From: Cyanoderma ruficeps
Taxonomy: Eukaryota > Chordata > Aves > Passeriformes > Timaliidae
Assembly (NCBI GenBank): GCA_008694505.1
Contig: VZDJ01006585.1
Coordinates: forward strand, 10,074,276-10,138,275
DNA: 64,000 nt
Reading direction: 5' to 3'
Positions 1 through 13,462 of the stretch are shown here, in pieces. Made by a program: the position numbers and the translations under genes. Every line of letters begins with the position of its first letter. Position 1 is the first letter of the stretch. A model generated the notes under the pieces. That model was not told where the DNA came from and ran no database searches. It saw nothing but the letters and a program-made list of their open reading frames with translations.

Positions 1-482
1 TACAAAGTGAAAAAAAATCCCATCTCAGGGATCCCATTCCAAAAGTTGGATTGGAGGCATCTAAATGTAGACATCTATCTACATTCACTTTATCGTTTTT
101 AAATGTGAATAAAAAAAATATGCCAGTGGAATTTCAAAAATTCTAATGGATTTGAAGAGTGGATTCTAAATTCTTTGTATGTCTTTGGACCCCACTTCTG
201 TACTCATGACAACACATTACATCTTTTCCTCAGTCAGCTCTCTACTTAGCAATGCAAAGTAATCCCAAAGCTGGCTAAGCATTTTAGGACACCAGTGTAA
301 CCAGAGTATCCAATGCAAAGCAACCAGTAGAATTCATTCCTCAGAATCTCCTGTACATGAATTGCCAGGATATTTTATGATAGTATACTCTAACCTCTCT
401 CAGAAGTTCTGAGATAAGGTGTTAGGAGAATATCAGAATCATCAGTATATAAAAGAGTCTTGTAAGAAAGACACATCATTTT

Positions 483-766
483 TACCAGGGCCTGTAGGGT
501 CACAGCAAAAGACAATAGCTTTAATCCATTGATAGAGGGTAGACTTAGATTAGAAATAATAATTAAAAAAAAAAATGAGCATCAATGCAGGATGTAGATT
601 GCCCAGAGAAACTGTGGGTTCCCCACCACTGGAAGTGTTCAAGATCAGGTTGGGTGAGGCTTTGCGCAATATGATGTAGTGGAAGGTGTCCCTGCCCGTG
701 GCAGGGGAGGAGCACTAGATGATCTTTAAATGTCCCTTCCAATTCAAACCATTCCATATTTCTATT
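483..766 (+). mobile_element. CR1 LINE, 3' end fragment
   Basis: This is the 3'-terminal part of a CR1 non-LTR retrotransposon on the + strand. The order of recognisable CR1 blocks is 'gagggtagacttagattag' near 535, 'ttgcccagagaaactgtgg' near 600, the 'ccctgcccgtggcaggg' stem near 690-707 and a degenerate CR1 tail ending in 'tatttctat'. The part before 560 is badly diverged and includes an A-run. It is 5'-truncated and cannot encode protein. The 75-codon open frame on the opposite strand is only an antisense shadow. Confidence 0.88.
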
Positions 767-3700
767 TTTTTTTCTTGCTTTTAGTTTCAAAAACTGTAGT
801 TTTCATCACCTATTGAGACTAGCTTACTTTATGCTTATAAGTATATTATCTTTTAAAAAGAAATCAAATATTTGCTACTCTCATATTGAAGATAAATGAC
901 TACATGACCTAATGATCTGATTTCTTAAGCTTGCTGGTATTTTTCTAAAGGAATATCATTAATATTTATGTAGCACAATACTTAAATTGAAGTCAAACAT
1001 TTTTTTTTTAACCTGGAAGAATAAATTTAAATTGTAAATTCTACAAAAAGTCTTCCTAAAACTCTCCCTACTACTTTAAAGATTTTATGTGATTGACACA
1101 GTTATTGTAATGCTAAATTTTTGCACACTGCTAATTTATGTGTCTTTGCCACACACTTTGTAACATACCTTTGCTGCTGTTAGATAAGATAAAGTAAGAT
1201 TGATCTGCCTTTTTCATATAAAGAACTTCACAGCCTTCATGCAATTTGAAAGCATATGGATTTATTCCCCTTGCTCCTTTAATAGTCCAGTTATTTATGA
1301 ATTTGTCAGACTGACAGTCTGAAATATTAATGCTATGAACATTAATTTAAAAGGAATCCAAAATGTTTCTTTGGAAATACAGTAAGCTCCTTTGGAAATT
1401 ACAATACTGGTAGAAAAATGGGGGGAAAGGGAAAGGGAAGTACTAGTTTTAAAAGGCAGTTCCTTCAGAAAGGAAGATGCACTTGCTGTGGCTGTACTCC
1501 ATAGACACCTGTTGTTTTTGTTCTCATCTTTAATCTCTATTATATACAGAGGTGCTTTCTAATTATAAATTTCTTTTTTATGTGACAGTGGAAAATACAG
1601 CTATGCAAAATGTGTCCAATTAGTCATCAGGGTATCATAGTCTTTTTACTGGTGTAAATTCAAAAGTGAATTTTCATGAAAACTTTGAGACATAATTGAC
1701 AGTTACAAAAATATTATTAAAATGACATTTGAAGAATCGGTTATTTCTTTTTCATTTTATGGACTGTGTATTTACAAAAATTTAGCTGAACTATTCTGCA
1801 CTTGGATTGCCTATACCCCCTCTCTCTTCTCTCTCTACCTGGCTTTATTCTTGTCTTGACATATTGAAAGTCACAAGGATGAGTTATTACTCAGTGAAGT
1901 GACAGAAAGTCTTAAACTCTACTTTCCAGTAATAGCATACATGAGGCAGAGAAATCTAATGGAAGAAAGTCAAATACATATGCCAGCTCCCCAGAAACAT
2001 AAATTTTACACGTAGAAATGGTAGTAAGCTTTCTAAGCTTGTGAGACTTCCTTCTCACACCCTGAAGATCAGTTTAACTTGAAAATGATTTTTTACTAAA
2101 CCTCATTAAAAAAAAAAAGGAGACTAACATATATTCTGTATTTAAAGACATTTAAAAAGAGATTAAAAATATTGTAGAATTTTCCCAAACCATTAAAAGA
2201 AAATAACTGATAATGTTAGCTAAATAAAAGAAGCATAGATTTTCCATGAAAGGGGCTTACAGCATCATACATTAGAAACATGATCCTTCATATATATAGT
2301 CGATAAAAGTCTGCACAACAAACAAAAACCTCTCTAAGGAGAACTCTTTTTCTTTCCTGAGGAACCAATACACAACAAGCTAGGTATGAAGATGAAGATG
2401 TATTGTTGAGGCAAATTCCACTGAGGGGAAACATAAATAAACTCTGTAAGACTGTCAGATTCGGAGAAGCCTTTCAGGCTGGAGGCAACACAAACATAAT
2501 GAGTACGACGTCATAGTGCCAGATATTATATAACAGAATTTTAAACTAAAATCATATCCCAAATTCCATTTGTGTTTATCTTCTTTATCTTGGCTTTATT
2601 TTCACATTTTGTGACTAGCTGAGCTCATAGAATTGAAATACTAGGAAACGATTCACATGTTAGTGAAATTAGGAGTTACTCAAGTACCTTAGGTAAACAA
2701 CACATTAAGTGTACCGGTGAGCATGAATATTCTTTCTTTCATATGCATGCTGCATTAGCATTTACTTCAGCAGAATATTTAAGAATGTCAGTCTAAAACA
2801 GGTATTACTCCCATGCAAAGTGTTTACAACCTTCCAACACAAAATGCTTACAATGACTTTTCACAAATAAAAGCCAGGCAAAAATAATATTTGATTTAGC
2901 CAGCTAAAAGGCAAGAAAAAATGTCTTTTTTTTATTTTTCCAAAATTATTGTTGTTTTTTTTTAATCCCTCTCCTTAGACTGAGATGAAGACTAATGAAA
3001 TATTAGATACTATTCACAGCCATATTTTTTTTGATTTTAAGTACATTAATCTCAAGTTTAGGAGTAAAATTGCTAATATTGAAAGAAACTAGGAAGAAAA
3101 CATTATCCTATATATAGTGATTAGAGCACATTTCTGTAACGTGAGATTTAAAAGTCTCCTTATAAATCGTCAGTCTTCTGCCTTAGACCACAGAGTTGAA
3201 ATTTGGCCCAACTCATCATCAAAATATTGTGATGCTTGGTATCTGGAAGTAAAATTTGAAACACTAATCAGTAGCTGCTTTTAATGCACTGTGTCTCTGT
3301 AACATATCCAAAGCATTTAATCTGAACTGTTTTATTATGATCCAATTTTTAAACACTTTTACAAGACCCTATCTTCTCAGTACTATCTAATCACATGAAT
3401 AATTACAATATAATAGCTTTTGGATAGTTTCTTTCAAAACTGCACTTTTAATTGATTCTATTATTTGCCAGGAAGAAAATGAGCACACAAAGTCTTAATC
3501 ATTGTCTCACACAAAAAGGACATTCAATTAGGGTTTCATTATTTAGTGGTGTTTAATATCACTAACATCACTGAATATTACCATTTTCTTTCAGGTTGGA
3601 AGAGAGATACTCCTGCAGCAGGACTCATTTAAGGCACTCTAGCCATTCACTGAGAACTATTATAGAAACTTAAACCAGAGAAGCACTGGCATTAGATATC

Positions 3701-4575
3701 AATGGATCTTTTTTTTTAGAACTCGAATAGATTCTGCAATTCATTTGGAAGGAAAGGTACAGGTAGAGGAACTCTATACTTGAAACTTAGCTAGGGTTTC
3801 CTGCCCTCCAAATCTGTGGCATCTGCAAAGTGACAGACTTCTGAGTTGTTCATCCCAGGTAATGTCTGTGTCAGCATTCAAGCTTGAGAAAAATTTTATT
3901 CTCAGTTCAGGAAGACTGAACTTCCAGAGAAATAGACTTCCAGCATCAGAGCTGATATTCCACACAACATATCTCTGAAGAAAAACCCCTAAAAACGCCA
4001 AACAAACACCTCTCCCCTTAGATTTTTGATAGTGATCATGCAAAGTGTTCATACTGCATAAATTCTTTTCCAAGTAGACCTTCCCCTCTTCAATGTCATA
4101 TTGTAAGTGAAAACAAAAACAATGTTTTAAAATTTCATAGATTGTGAGGAAAAATAAAGGAAAAAACCCTCAAACACTCCTAAAACTGACGTGATAGTTC
4201 TTCCAGCAACTGCTTTGTTTGTAGTCAAATCTTCTACCTGTGTGAGTCTGTGGCAAATTCACACCATCCTCTAACCTGGTGATCCTGTCCACCATGACCT
4301 TTAGGAAAAGAAACAAGTGAGAATTGATATTAAAATTTCCATTCATAAAATGAACAAGAAAAAAGATCTGCTCAGTTCCCCTTACTCTCTATATTCCATT
4401 TACTTCTGTCTGAATTTTCCATTCTCTGCACATTTTCTACTTGAATTGTAACTTTTTTGTATTTGACATCACCTATTTTCTTATGTTAAAATTAAAATGA
4501 ACAATGGGTAAGAAATAATGGGGATTTTTGTTTTAAAAATATTTCCAGAATTACCTTTTTATTAGATTAGCAAAA
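767..4575. other. AT-rich intergenic or intronic DNA
   Basis: No gene or recognisable transposon seen. It holds A/T homopolymers (for example T-runs near 1000, 2930 and 2950), a CT-rich patch near 1818-1838 and GATA-containing 'agataagataaag' near 1182. The 99-codon minus-strand frame at 3774-4073 has no family resemblance I recognise. Confidence 0.6.
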
Positions 4576-5006
4576 ATGATCAGAGGGATAGAACACCACT
4601 CCCACAAGGAAATTCTGTGTGAGTTGGGGTTGTTCAGCCTGGAGAAGAGAAGGCTTCAGGGAAAGCTTAGAACAGCCTTCCAGTGCTTAGAGGGAGACTA
4701 CAAGAAAAATGGGGACAGACTGTTTACCAAGGCCCTTCTCAGTAAGAGAAAGGATAATGGTTTAAACTAAAGGAGGGTCAATTTCAAGTAGATATAAGGA
4801 AGACTTTTTACAATGAGAATGGTGAAATGCTGGAACAGGCTGCCCACAGAGATGGAGGATGCTTCATCCATGGAACATTCAAGGACAGGTTGGATGGGGA
4901 TCTGAGCAACCTGATCCCAGTTGAAGATGTCCTTGCTCATTGCAGGACAAAATGACTTTTAAATGTCCCTTCCAAACCAAACTAGTCTATCCTATGTTTC
5001 TATGAA
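4576..5006 (+). mobile_element. CR1 LINE, 3' fragment
   Basis: This is a + strand CR1 3' region of about 430 bp. It runs through the usual blocks: 'ttgttcagcctggagaagag' (4629), 'aggctgcccacagagatgg' (4836), 'ttcaaggacaggttggatgg' (4880), the decayed 'ccttgctcattgcagg' stem (4930) and a tail 'cctatgtttctatg'. It is 5'-truncated and carries many substitutions. The open frame at 4576-4770 is a chance opening in the CR1 3' untranslated part. The target-site duplication is not obvious, which is normal for CR1. Confidence 0.92.
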
Positions 5007-6069
5007 TTGCTGATCATTAGATATTTCAGTTAGAATTTTTTTTTTATATAATCATAAATACTGCCAGCATCACATTTACCAATCTTAATAGTTAAGTCCC
5101 CTTTCACCTATGATTTTCTAAGTATTTGATGTAAACCAAGCTTCAAATAGAATAAAAAAGAAATACAAGAAATACAAGTAAAAATTATTTTGCAGTCAAA
5201 GGCTTTCAGAAAAAAGAAATCAGTGTTAATTAAAATAGGATTAGTGCTGAAGCATAGAACTGCATTAGAAAAATCTACATCTGAGAACTAAACATGAATT
5301 TAAGGATACAGTTTTCAGGTGAAATTAGAGATAATCCTCTCCCACATAAACCTAAGCTAAAAATTTAAATAAAGTCATTAAAAATACAACTAATATAGTT
5401 TTACTTATTTGCTCCCAGAGGATTAAATATAACAAATGTTTTCAGAAGAAACTCAGTTGTATTTGGGACAGGTCAGTGAACCTAAAGAATAATTTGCTTT
5501 CTAACACTGCTTTTGCAGGTCCAAAGCAAAAAAGGTCTTTTCCTATGACCTGAAAGGTGAAAGGTAATGGTAGAGTAAAATGTGAAAATGAAATCCTTAA
5601 CTGAGTTCATACATAGAGCGATATCTGTGTGCGGTGGGAAAATATTACAAAATATATGCCAAAAAATGCACAACAACCCCTTTAAAATCCTTTCTTAGAA
5701 TCACATTTCCTGTTTTTTTTGTTATATGCTTCTGAGGACCATAATTTTGACACCCTAAAGTGTATTTTAGTTAACCAGTCTCATATCACTAAGCAAATAA
5801 CATACATGCCATGCCAATATCACCCTTGTTTATACTCCTCACTTTTTCTCTTCACGTTATTCTCATCATTTATATCCAGTTTGAAGATTTATAGATTACA
5901 AGAATAATCTATAAAATAGAAATTAATTCAGTTATTTGTAGACCTTGAATTGCATTTAAATGCAACACATCTAATAATTATGTCATGTAGAATACCCTAT
6001 ACAGAGCTAATTAAAAATAATTTCACAATGTTATATCTCATACACAAATTTGTCCATGTGTGTGTCTGG

Positions 6070-6118
6070 TTCCTTTTTTCCTTTTTTCCTTTTCTTTCTT
6101 TTTATTTTCTTTTTCTTT
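6070..6118 (+). repeat. Polypyrimidine (CTTTT-rich) low-complexity tract
   Basis: About 50 bases composed almost only of T and C, built from decayed 'ccttttttcc' units, with a single A interruption. Simple-sequence DNA; no function inferred. Confidence 0.85.
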
Positions 6119-7409
6119 AAATAGGACAGCTAATCTATGTATAATCCCTTCTTTAAATTAAATTCTGGCATTTTGTGACAGGATCATGTTTGGAATTAAT
6201 GTAAATCTGAGTAAAGGCAAACCAAATAATTACTTCAGTCTTCTGATCCATCTTAATGTTCACACTTTTTAACAAAGATTTAGGCATAAAGACATCACTA
6301 TAATTCATTTGGTGAGGATTAATTCACCAAAGATAACAAAAAATCAGTGTCAGTGGATTGACATTGCTAAGTTTTTAGGATACAGTTCTGCTAACTATTT
6401 AAAGGCAATCTTCCTACATACCTGCCATCCTGAAGAAAAGTTTAATGGAGATAGAAATTATTATGTGAGTCATAAAATGTATGTATGTCTTATGAGCATC
6501 CTGACTCCGTTATCTGCAATATTTAGTGAAATGAATACATTGAAAGTAGATGATACTGTCTTGAATTTTGAAGCTTAATTTGTGAGGAAAAACATTGTCT
6601 ATGTATTATGGCTGTATTACAAGTGGCTTTGTCCCTAACATGTAACAATCTTATCAAAAGCATGGAACTATGTTGTGTTTGGAACAGGAGAAGAAAACTA
6701 CATTTCCTGGGGACACTTTGATATTGTAGATTAACAACAATCTTGTTTGGGAGCTGTCTAGAACACAAAGTTCTGTTTTATCCTAATGAAGAACTATGTG
6801 AAAATAAACAGATTTCAAAGGATGGGATCAGTCAGAAATTGGAATACTTAAATCTCAGAAACATATTTTTAAGGTGTGCTTTATTGCTGACTTCTTGAGA
6901 TTACAGATTATCTGAAATTAAAAAATAAAATTATTCTGAATTGGATAAAAATAAATAAATAAATAAGGATTTGGTTTCATTCCATATATTTTTCTCCATT
7001 TGAAAAAAAATAAAATAGCTCATTAACATGTTCTTCTTAATATTAACATGAAAACAATGTCACCTTTTCTCTCATAAAAATCTATGACTATTTCAGGTAG
7101 GTAGTGAACTATACTTGGGTCATCCTCTCTGGTAATTAACTTGTTTATTGCCTACATCTTTTTTTCCCCCTTAAAATTCTTCTCCACAATCACACAGATC
7201 TATATATTTATGACATTATGCACCATATGAATGTGGACTCATAAATCTTTAGCCTTTTCAGGCAAGAAATTGGTTAAAGCTTCAAATTATTTAAATAAAA
7301 TGTTTTCATTGCATCGTAGCACATACAATCCAGATGCTGAATTTTGCATTTGTCCTTTCAAAATATTCTGTTAATGCATTTTTCCACCCTTTTTAGGATC
7401 CTCTGGGTG

Positions 7410-7560
7410 GCTCTACCCTTCCATGTATTGACTTACGACCTGCAGCTGTGTACCTGCAAGCTTGATGCCAGTGCACTCCATTGCCTTCTGCAGGTGTTTC
7501 ATAGTAATATTAATGAGGACAGATACCAGCATAGAGCCCTTTGTTGTTCCACTTGATTTG
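7410..7560 (-). mobile_element. Possible ancient CR1/L3-type fragment
   Basis: Read on the minus strand, the segment resembles the reverse-transcriptase part of CR1-like elements just downstream of the catalytic box. The plus-strand text 'atattaatgaggacagatac' followed by 'agcatagagccctttgttgt' lines up with the block that in the clear minus-strand copy at 28.7 kb reads 'atgaagatgttaaaaagtgc'. 'agcttgatgccagtgcac' resembles the adjacent upstream block. The match is weak and short. It could be chance, or an older LINE family. Confidence 0.35.
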
Positions 7561-8800
7561 AAGATCATTATTATTGTACTTCTGTTCCTACTCTGAGTTA
7601 AACATTTCATGTAAATTACAGTTGTTTTACTCTTGGCCTTTTGGCAAACTGAATTATTTGCTTGGGAAAAACTAATTGGGAAAACATATAGATGCATAAA
7701 TGCAAGGTCATAAACTTTTTTTTTTCTTATTTAACCGTGTGAGGTTCCTTCTGTTGTGATTTTTTAGCCACAAAAACCCATAGCAGAAAATGGTTATGGT
7801 AGGCAATGAGCTTCTGAAAATGCAAAATATATACATAATTATCTGAATAATTCTGTTTCCTCTCTGGATTCAAATTTGTAACTGTTTTGGGGGAAGAATA
7901 TGGAAAAAGAAGCCAATGTTTCTCCTTCCTTGCAACTTCTCCATATTTATTAAATGCAATAATAATTTTTGTGTTATTTTCTGTGGTTCAATAGCAGAAT
8001 TACTAAATGTGCTTTTTCCTAAATTGAATTGCAAATAAATTGTTTATATTCCTCTTTTTTATACAATTTTGGACAATTCTTGTTAAATATTGTGTGCGTG
8101 TTTATGTGTATATATAAATACAAATTTATATAAGAATGTATGTATTCAGACTAAATAGACATATAATTTGCTTTGGATGCCATAATGAGATGTAATCCAT
8201 TTTTATATTGAATTTCCCTGTAATTGTGGTGCTGTAATTGTAGGCAATAAAATAAAACCCTGTTGTGGTGCAGATGTTACCTGGTTTTATGTTTTTATTA
8301 TATACAAATTAAATTGTACGACTATGGATTTATCTAAACCAGTCTTGGACTGCCTCTGTTTTACCTGTATTCATTTTACAGGGAATACTCTGCATGCTCA
8401 ATTATTCATGATTGTACAAAATTTTTGAACAAATAAATTTATATTTATCGTTTTTGAAGTTTGTGGTTCAGATGACAGCTATAATGTCACTGGCTGCTGG
8501 TAGAGCTTATGAATAAATTATTAGGGTAATGAAGACGTATCAAAGTCTCAAAATGTTTCTTTTTCTGGATCAAAGATCACTTTGTATCTTGTTTAACCAG
8601 GGCTTCCTGGTATAATAAATATCATACCTACGATAACTTATTTTCTTTCCAGTTGCAACCTTTTGATTATAAAAGATTATATTGCAGATATCTAAAAAAT
8701 ATCCTATAGGAATAAAAATCAAACTGAATAACTTGAAACATTAACTATTTCCAGTAAATAAATTAACAGGTCTGTAACGAATTTCCTATTAAACTATTCT

Positions 8801-9407
8801 AGAGAAAGACCTAGGTGTCCGGGTGGACAGCAATCTGTCCATGAGCCAGCATTGACCGTTTGTACAGTGTCAATGGTATTCCAGGCTGCACTGGGAGGAG
8901 CAAGGCCAGCAGGTCAAGGTAGGTGATCCTGCCCCTCTGCTCATCCCTCTGTCCAGCCCTGAGTGCTGTGTCCAGTCCTCAGTACAAGAGAGACATGGAG
9001 CTCCTGGAAAAGGTCCAGTGGATGTCAAGGAACAAATGATTAGGGAAGCACCTGGAGCACCTGGTTTATGAGAAAAAGCTGAGGGAGCTGAGGTTATTCA
9101 GCCTTGAGAAGGGCCATCTTCTTGAGAGGGGATGTATAGCAGTGTCTGAAAGGAGGGAGCCAGACTCTTCCTGGTGATGTCAAGCAACAAGGCAAGAAGC
9201 AGCAAGCAGAAACTGGAACACAGGATGTTCCCCTTGAACATGAGGAAGAACTTAACTTTACAGTGTGGGTGACCTAGCGCTGGAACAGATGGTCCAGATG
9301 CAAACCTGTGCCAGGTGCCCTAGGATGATCATGCTTGAGCAGGCTGGTTGGACCAGGTAGACCACAGTTGTTCCTTCCAGTCTTACCCATTCTGTGATTC
9401 TGTGACT
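8801..9407 (+). mobile_element. CR1 LINE, ORF2 C-terminus plus 3' end
   Basis: This + strand CR1 copy of about 600 bp begins inside ORF2. The first codons translate as EKDLGVRVDSNLSMSQH, the conserved motif near the C-terminal end of CR1 reverse transcriptase (consensus of the type KDLGVLVDNKL), and then hit a stop. The remainder follows the usual order 'ccagtcctcagtacaagag', 'ggttattcagccttgagaag', 'catgcttgagcaggctgg' and ends 'cattctgtgattctgtgac', a well-preserved CR1 tail. It is dead: 5'-truncated with stops and frameshifts. Confidence 0.95.
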
Positions 9408-12400
9408 AGACAAAAATTAACATCCTGTTAGTTTTAGCAATGCTCCCGCTAGGTGAACCATGGATTGACTAGTAAAGAATACAAGGACACAAGAAACATA
9501 GAATCATGCCTTTCTAGTGCTATCATTAAGGGGAGAAGTTGATTTGGAACAATAATGGTGCTACAAATTTTAAACTATAACTTTTGGTTAACTGGTAAGT
9601 GAGGACTCTTGACTTCAAAAAGTTCAGGTAAACTTTTACTACAATAAATCTAAATATGTTTTAATGTGATTTTATATATATACCTTTATTTCATATTTCT
9701 CTATATATATAGATAAAACCTCTATACTTTTTAAAAACTGAAGGCAGTATTTATAGTTATAGAGGATATAATTATATTCAATTAGATAAGAATTTTGAAT
9801 ATATTCAAAGCCATTTTGATGAGGTAACATCATTGGTCAAATATTCTGTTAGGTGAATAATGCTATGTTCAGAAAGTTCACATTTCTGTTCTTGAGGTGC
9901 CTGAAATCGCTCTTGTGATCAAAAGAATATTTGTGGCAAAATATTTATTATTAGAGTTACTAAGAATAGTTACAGTAGGAGGGAAGGTGGGATCCATTTT
10001 GACTCATGCTGACTGCAGAATTTAGTTGTCTGAAATAATCAGCATGAAAATACAAGGGAAGCTTTAACCTTCATGGCTACATTACAAACTTCAATTCTAA
10101 CTCTGTAGGGTTATTCTTTCTTCAATATTATTTCTGCTCTATCCATTCTTGATATGCCAAGGAAGCCATAAGAAACCAAATTATTTAGATTAAAGCAAGC
10201 ATTCAAATACTTATTTATTACCTTAATGTTATGATTTTTTTACTGCTACTGAATTATAATATATTCTTGTTCATTAAAAACTACCAGTATTGAAACATAT
10301 CATGTGAAATGGAACAGTGGGTAGGAAAAAGTAATATTTTTTCCTCCTCTCAGATCTTGATTCTTGCTGTTTTGAAACTCCTGACTACATGAACTCAACA
10401 GGAAATGTATCTTATGTAGAAAATAATTTTGTTAGCTAAGGAATCATGAACAGAGAAAAATTGCTGTTGCACATTAGGTTAGGAGAAGGCGTTACTAATC
10501 TAAGGACAACAACACAAAAAAGTCCCAGGTGCTTATCAGCAAATTCAATTACACTAACAAAAAATGGCTTATAAATGCAAGGCTAAGAAAGTGTTTATAT
10601 CACTCAGGTGTTTTTTTCGCTGTTGCCTTTTCATGGATCTTTACCAGAATTTGATGAGATAGGAGTAAAATGAAACATCAAGTATTCATAGGCAGACTAC
10701 ATACATTAAAAATAATGAAATTGCTCTGCATATAGTAGCTTACCCAGCAGATTGTCACAGCATGCACCCTCATTAGGATGTCTGCTTGAAGCTTAGATTC
10801 CTGGCATAAGGTAAAAATGGAATATGTGGGTGATGGAGGCTAGACACAGGTATTTATCATTTACAAAACTGTTTTTCAAAGAACTGTGAAGTCTATAGAT
10901 CTTTTGTAATATATATATGTACTGGCAGTTATTTTAGGCTGTTTTCAGACACAATTTATGAATCTTCTTTAAACTAGCCATTGATTTTCACCCTGCATTA
11001 ACAGAAATTTGAGTTCTGGGAATAGGAGAAAAAAGAAAGGAAAGTTGAACACTTCAAGAATTGTTGTGATATCAATTTGTGTGCATTTGAGTTAATATCT
11101 GGCCTGCTGGGGCAACAGTGGCTCTTGGTATCATCTGTTTTCTGTTCCTGGGAAAGCCCATTTCTAAAACTATACCAGAACTATGCAGTGCATGGAAAAG
11201 AATAAACCTGCTGTATAGGGATTAAACTGACAGCTGTGAGAGAAAGGAAGGAAAAGAGAAGGAGAATGTAGGAAGATAGGAAGAGATGAGTGAAGGAAGA
11301 AGGAGGAAGAGAGAAAGACAGAAAGAGAGAGAAAGACAGAGAGAAAATATGAATGAAGGAGCCTGACTTTCTCAGGCTGAAGCCTAACCCTATAAATTTT
11401 GCCTTACTGGGAACTGATTTTATACAACATGATGACATTTCTTATTTTAGATGCCTTCTACCATTACTCCCAAGAAACCTCTCCCTGTATCCACTGAAAA
11501 TATACTTCTGTGTGAAGCCTGATCCTCACCATGGCAAGTGACAGACATCCTGACAGCAACAGTAGTTTAGAGAACCCATCAAGAACATCACTGAGAAAAA
11601 AGGGGATTAAAAAACAATGGCAAAAAGAGCCTGCCAAAACAAGCCAACAAAAAAATCCCCCAAATCAGTGTCAACCAGATGTTAANTTTTTTTTTTTTTC
11701 CTCCCAGGCAGATTCAATGCAAATGCAAGAATATCTCTGGATAAATGAGTTTAAAGTGTTGCCTACCAACACATGATTTTAATGGAAGTGATTGTGATCT
11801 GTGTTTTGGTTAAGATAAACAGATTTATCTCTTTCTGGGAGCTTGTGATTTATTTTTGCTTTGAGTAGTAAAGTGGATTCCATTTTTTCTAATAGTTTGT
11901 TCACAATAAATGTGTTCTGTAATTTTTGAAGGATATGGATGGACACAGGAGAGGAAGGTGGTCTGTTTGTCTTCTGTTACTTTCCAGGTCAGGTAGAAGT
12001 ACATGCAAATAACAGAACATTATGCCTTCACTGGAAGGAAAGAAGTATTTTGAGATTGGTACAGAGAGACACATTAGGAATTTATAGCAGTTTTACTACT
12101 AGAGGAGATCAGAGGAAATACAGACAAATCCCCTCCTGAAGCAAATTTGATTGTACTGTGCAAAGTATATTGAAAACCATAAAGCCAGTAAACACTGCTT
12201 TAGACCAACACTGAAAGAAAACATTCCACATGGAAAGACACATTAAGAAGAGCAAAGACTTGTTAATAAGCTCTTTAATCTTCATAATGTCTTATTATCT
12301 GGGTCTGAATTTTCTATTACCATAGTTTGTGTTCAAATAAAACCTGGCATGAGGAGGTTAAAGGTCTTTCTGATGTTTTTGTAGTACGTATTTATTAGCT

Positions 12401-13301
12401 TTTTAGTTCAGATCATAGCTTGCCTTTGAAGCAAAATCTACCACTTCCACTTCCTGTATTTGGTTAACATTATAAATCGGTTTTAGAGAACATAAGGGTG
12501 ATTACTTTTGGATGAAACATAAGCAAAAGAATCTCTCTTGGAGACCTCCTAATATGCCGTAATGTTAATGGTCAGTTGCTCTGTGGTATTCAGCTAGAAT
12601 TACTCTATTACAAAAAGCATGTTTAATGTGGACAATGAATCATCAAAATCAATTATTTCTCTTTACATATCTGCTCCTATTGGCATATACTTAGTTTAAG
12701 AAAGTAATTTAGGAAGAATCTTACTTTAAGAAAGTCTCTACAAGCTCGAAGTTCTGAAAGTTAGGTTCCCATATTTTTCAAGTCTTTGTATTCAGAAAAT
12801 CAGGTTCAAAAAGAAGGAAAAGAAAGTGCCTGCTAAAACTTCATCTGTTGCAGTGTGAAGTCCTATGTCCCAGCTGAAATCCTCCCTCAAACATATTTTT
12901 AGCTACAGCGCTACATTTGTCACTGAAGTGATAAAACTTTAATTACGCATTTATGATTCCATATTCTCTGGGAATAGAATGGCTAAAGTAACTAACTAAG
13001 TCGTAACATACTGCAGCATGCTTAACCAAATCATCAAAGGCTTCAATCTGGGTACCTAGATCATTCGTAAAATAATTACACACACTGTGATTTCATGAAC
13101 TAGGCTTTATGATTATATTGTTAAATAGAGAAAGGCAGGGAATGATTTCTAGCCTCAGTTCCCAGTGGCTCAGGATGCTGAGAGCTAGTCCCATCTGTGT
13201 TGGATTGCTTTAGAGAGACCTAGCCAGAGTTCTCTGAATCAGAGCCATGGGATGAACAACCATGAAGTAGCAGTTAATTGAGAATATGTGACTACATTCA
13301 T
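9408..13301. other. AT-rich DNA, no gene recognised
   Basis: Holds a long polypurine tract (11237-11348), one ambiguous base at 11686 followed by 13 T's (11687-11699), and otherwise ordinary AT-rich sequence. The 81-codon frame at 11531-11776 spans the ambiguous base and has no recognisable domain. Confidence 0.6.
11237..11348 (+). repeat. Polypurine (GA-rich) tract
   Basis: About 110 bases almost free of pyrimidines on the + strand, made of imperfect GGAA/GAGA units. Such tracts can adopt triplex (H-DNA) structures and are prone to slippage. Its complement gives the serine/leucine/phenylalanine-rich 85-codon minus-strand frame, which is therefore an artefact of composition. Confidence 0.85.
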
Positions 13302-13462
13302 ACTCAGTTCTGGCTCCTCATTACAAAAAAGACATGGACATACTGCAAGGACTCCAGTAAGGGGCCACCAGAGATGATGAAGTGGATGGACTATCTCTCC
13401 AGTGAGGAAAGGCTGAGACAACTTTTTAGCCTGGAAAAGAAAAGGCACAGGGGAGATCTCAA
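13302..13462 (+). mobile_element. Outer CR1 LINE, left part (interrupted)
   Basis: This is the left half of an older + strand CR1 copy. It starts at 'cagttctggctcctcattac' and runs through 'acatggacatactgcaagg' and 'ttagcctggaaaagaaaagg' to 'ggggagatctcaatgt'. In an intact CR1 this is followed by the '(at)aaatacctgagggg' block. Here that block occurs only at 14050, after a complete second CR1 3' fragment. I read this as a later CR1 insertion into this copy. Confidence 0.88.

Larger units (their letters stand above)
5007..8800. other. AT-rich DNA with simple repeats
   Basis: No gene recognised. Contains a polypyrimidine stretch (6070-6118), a short (AAAT)n at about 6948-6966, and one possible ancient CR1/L3-like remnant on the minus strand, described separately (about 7410-7560). 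Open frames of 62-94 codons here have no recognisable motif. Confidence 0.6.

Noticed and set aside
11181..11438. 85-codon minus-strand frame with serine/leucine/phenylalanine repeats
   Set aside because: It is the complement of the GA-rich polypurine tract at 11237-11348.
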